IMG/VR virus record: IMGVR_UViG_3300025120_009952
Span: 1 to 64,000 of that record
Strand: one strand, 5' to 3'
Source of the DNA: a virus
Length of the DNA stretch: 64,000 bases
This document shows, piece after piece, positions 63,605 through 64,000 of this stretch (position 1 is its first letter; each line of letters starts with the position of its first letter). Below the pieces are notes generated by a model. That model saw only the letters and a list, made by a program, of their open reading frames with translations. It was not told where the DNA came from and did no database searches. Both the position numbers and the translations under genes were made by a program.

Positions 63605-64000
63605 TTGACACAATTATTTAAAAAGGCGGCTTGTTTTACTGACATTCACTTCGGTAATAAAAGTAATTCAAAGCAGTTCAATCAAGATGCAAACAGATTT
63701 GTTGATTGGTTTATTGGCCAAGCCAAGGAACACGATTGCGAAACTTGTATATTTTTAGGTGATTGGCATCATCAACGTGCGGCCATCAATGTAGACACCC
63801 TTTCCTATTCATTGGACAACTTGGAAAAGTTGTCTAAGAATTTCGACTCAACTTATTTCTTGCTAGGCAATCACGATTTGTACTATAAAGAAACTAGGGA
63901 AGTCAGTTCCATGGCGTTCGCAAGAAACATTGAACGTATAAAAATTATATCACAACCGACAGTCATCAATAATGTCGCATTTATCCCCTGGCTGGTTGGC
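63605..64000 (+). CDS. 47: Recombination nuclease subunit gp47 (SbcD/Mre11-like), partial
   Basis: The first 132 codons of a calcineurin-type phosphoesterase, running off the right edge. Visible metal motifs: CFTDIHFGN (Asp and His) near residues 10-18, IFLGDWHHQR at about 52-61, and FLLGNHDLYYKE at about 87-98. T4 gp47 forms the Mre11-Rad50-like complex with gp46, used in recombination-dependent replication and host DNA breakdown. The start appears to be TTG 63605, ten bases after AAGGAA; no nearer ATG precedes the first motif. Confidence 0.88.
   Translation, partial: MTQLFKKAACFTDIHFGNKSNSKQFNQDANRFVDWFIGQAKEHDCETCIFLGDWHHQRAAINVDTLSYSLDNLEKLSKNFDSTYFLLGNHDLYYKETREVSSMAFARNIERIKIISQPTVINNVAFIPWLVG

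Noticed and set aside
1-64000. tRNA genes, integrase, insertion sequences
   Set aside because: I looked at every gap longer than 30 bases for cloverleaf-like stems and at the proteins for transposase or integrase motifs. Nothing convincing was found. This was by eye only; a tRNA scan would be decisive.

Overview
The window is a piece of a strictly lytic, T4-like myovirus (tailed phage with a contractile tail), most like the marine T4-like phages of cyanobacteria and of SAR11-type alphaproteobacteria. The evidence is a recognisable T4 module set (RNase H-like 5' nuclease, gp47, late sigma factor gp55, baseplate genes 48-53-hub-5-PAAR-25-6), T4 late promoters of the TATAAATA type, AT-rich sequence, genes packed with 1-20 base overlaps, and a set of sugar and oxygenase genes typical of marine phages. 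The exact host cannot be read from this window. One small lipoprotein-like gene has an alphaproteobacterial flavour, but that is weak evidence. I see no integrase, insertion sequence, CRISPR array or tRNA gene. No gap between genes exceeds about 120 bases.

Layout. (1) Bases 1-10658, plus strand: early/middle-type genes, many small and unknown, with a QueE-like radical SAM enzyme, RNase H-like nuclease, glutaredoxin, a MoxR-type AAA+ ATPase followed by a zinc-motif plus VWA partner, a SleB-like cell-wall hydrolase, an HNH protein and a small lipoprotein. Host-type promoters (TTGACA and TATAAT) precede several of them. (2) Bases 10664-17248, plus strand: a repeat-built glycosyltransferase-like protein, two DegT-type aminotransferases, a Gfo/Idh/MocA dehydrogenase, a PIG-L/LmbE deacetylase and an NAD-dependent epimerase. 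(3) Bases 17235-30819, minus strand, converging on region 2: one long operon read from a host-type promoter at 30828-30856. It holds three glycosyltransferase-like proteins, five radical SAM proteins with an N-terminal cysteine (twitch-like) module, an unknown protein with an HExxH motif, a 36-residue protein, an SGNH hydrolase and a NodU-type carbamoyltransferase. (4) Bases 30860-62622, minus strand: virion genes under T4 late promoters. These are tail-fibre proteins (two of them paralogues flanking a 2OG-Fe(II) oxygenase-like gene), a 4803-residue giant virion protein, and the baseplate genes. (5) Bases 62708-64000, plus strand: late sigma factor gp55 and the start of gp47.

How the parts work together. 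Host-type promoters drive the plus-strand metabolic genes and the minus-strand glycan/radical SAM operon, while TATAAATA-type sites drive the structural genes and gp55 itself. Regions 2 and 3 look like one system that makes and transfers an unusual, probably amino- and carbamoyl-modified sugar. The five tandem radical SAM proteins are its least explained part and the best candidate for an undescribed system. In the structural region, the giant protein carries a cupredoxin-like metal motif and seven FG-GAP repeats, the number expected for an integrin-alpha-like propeller. It is separated from gp6 only by two consecutive in-frame TAG codons. All functional calls are from sequence motifs and recollection of families. 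No database search was run.
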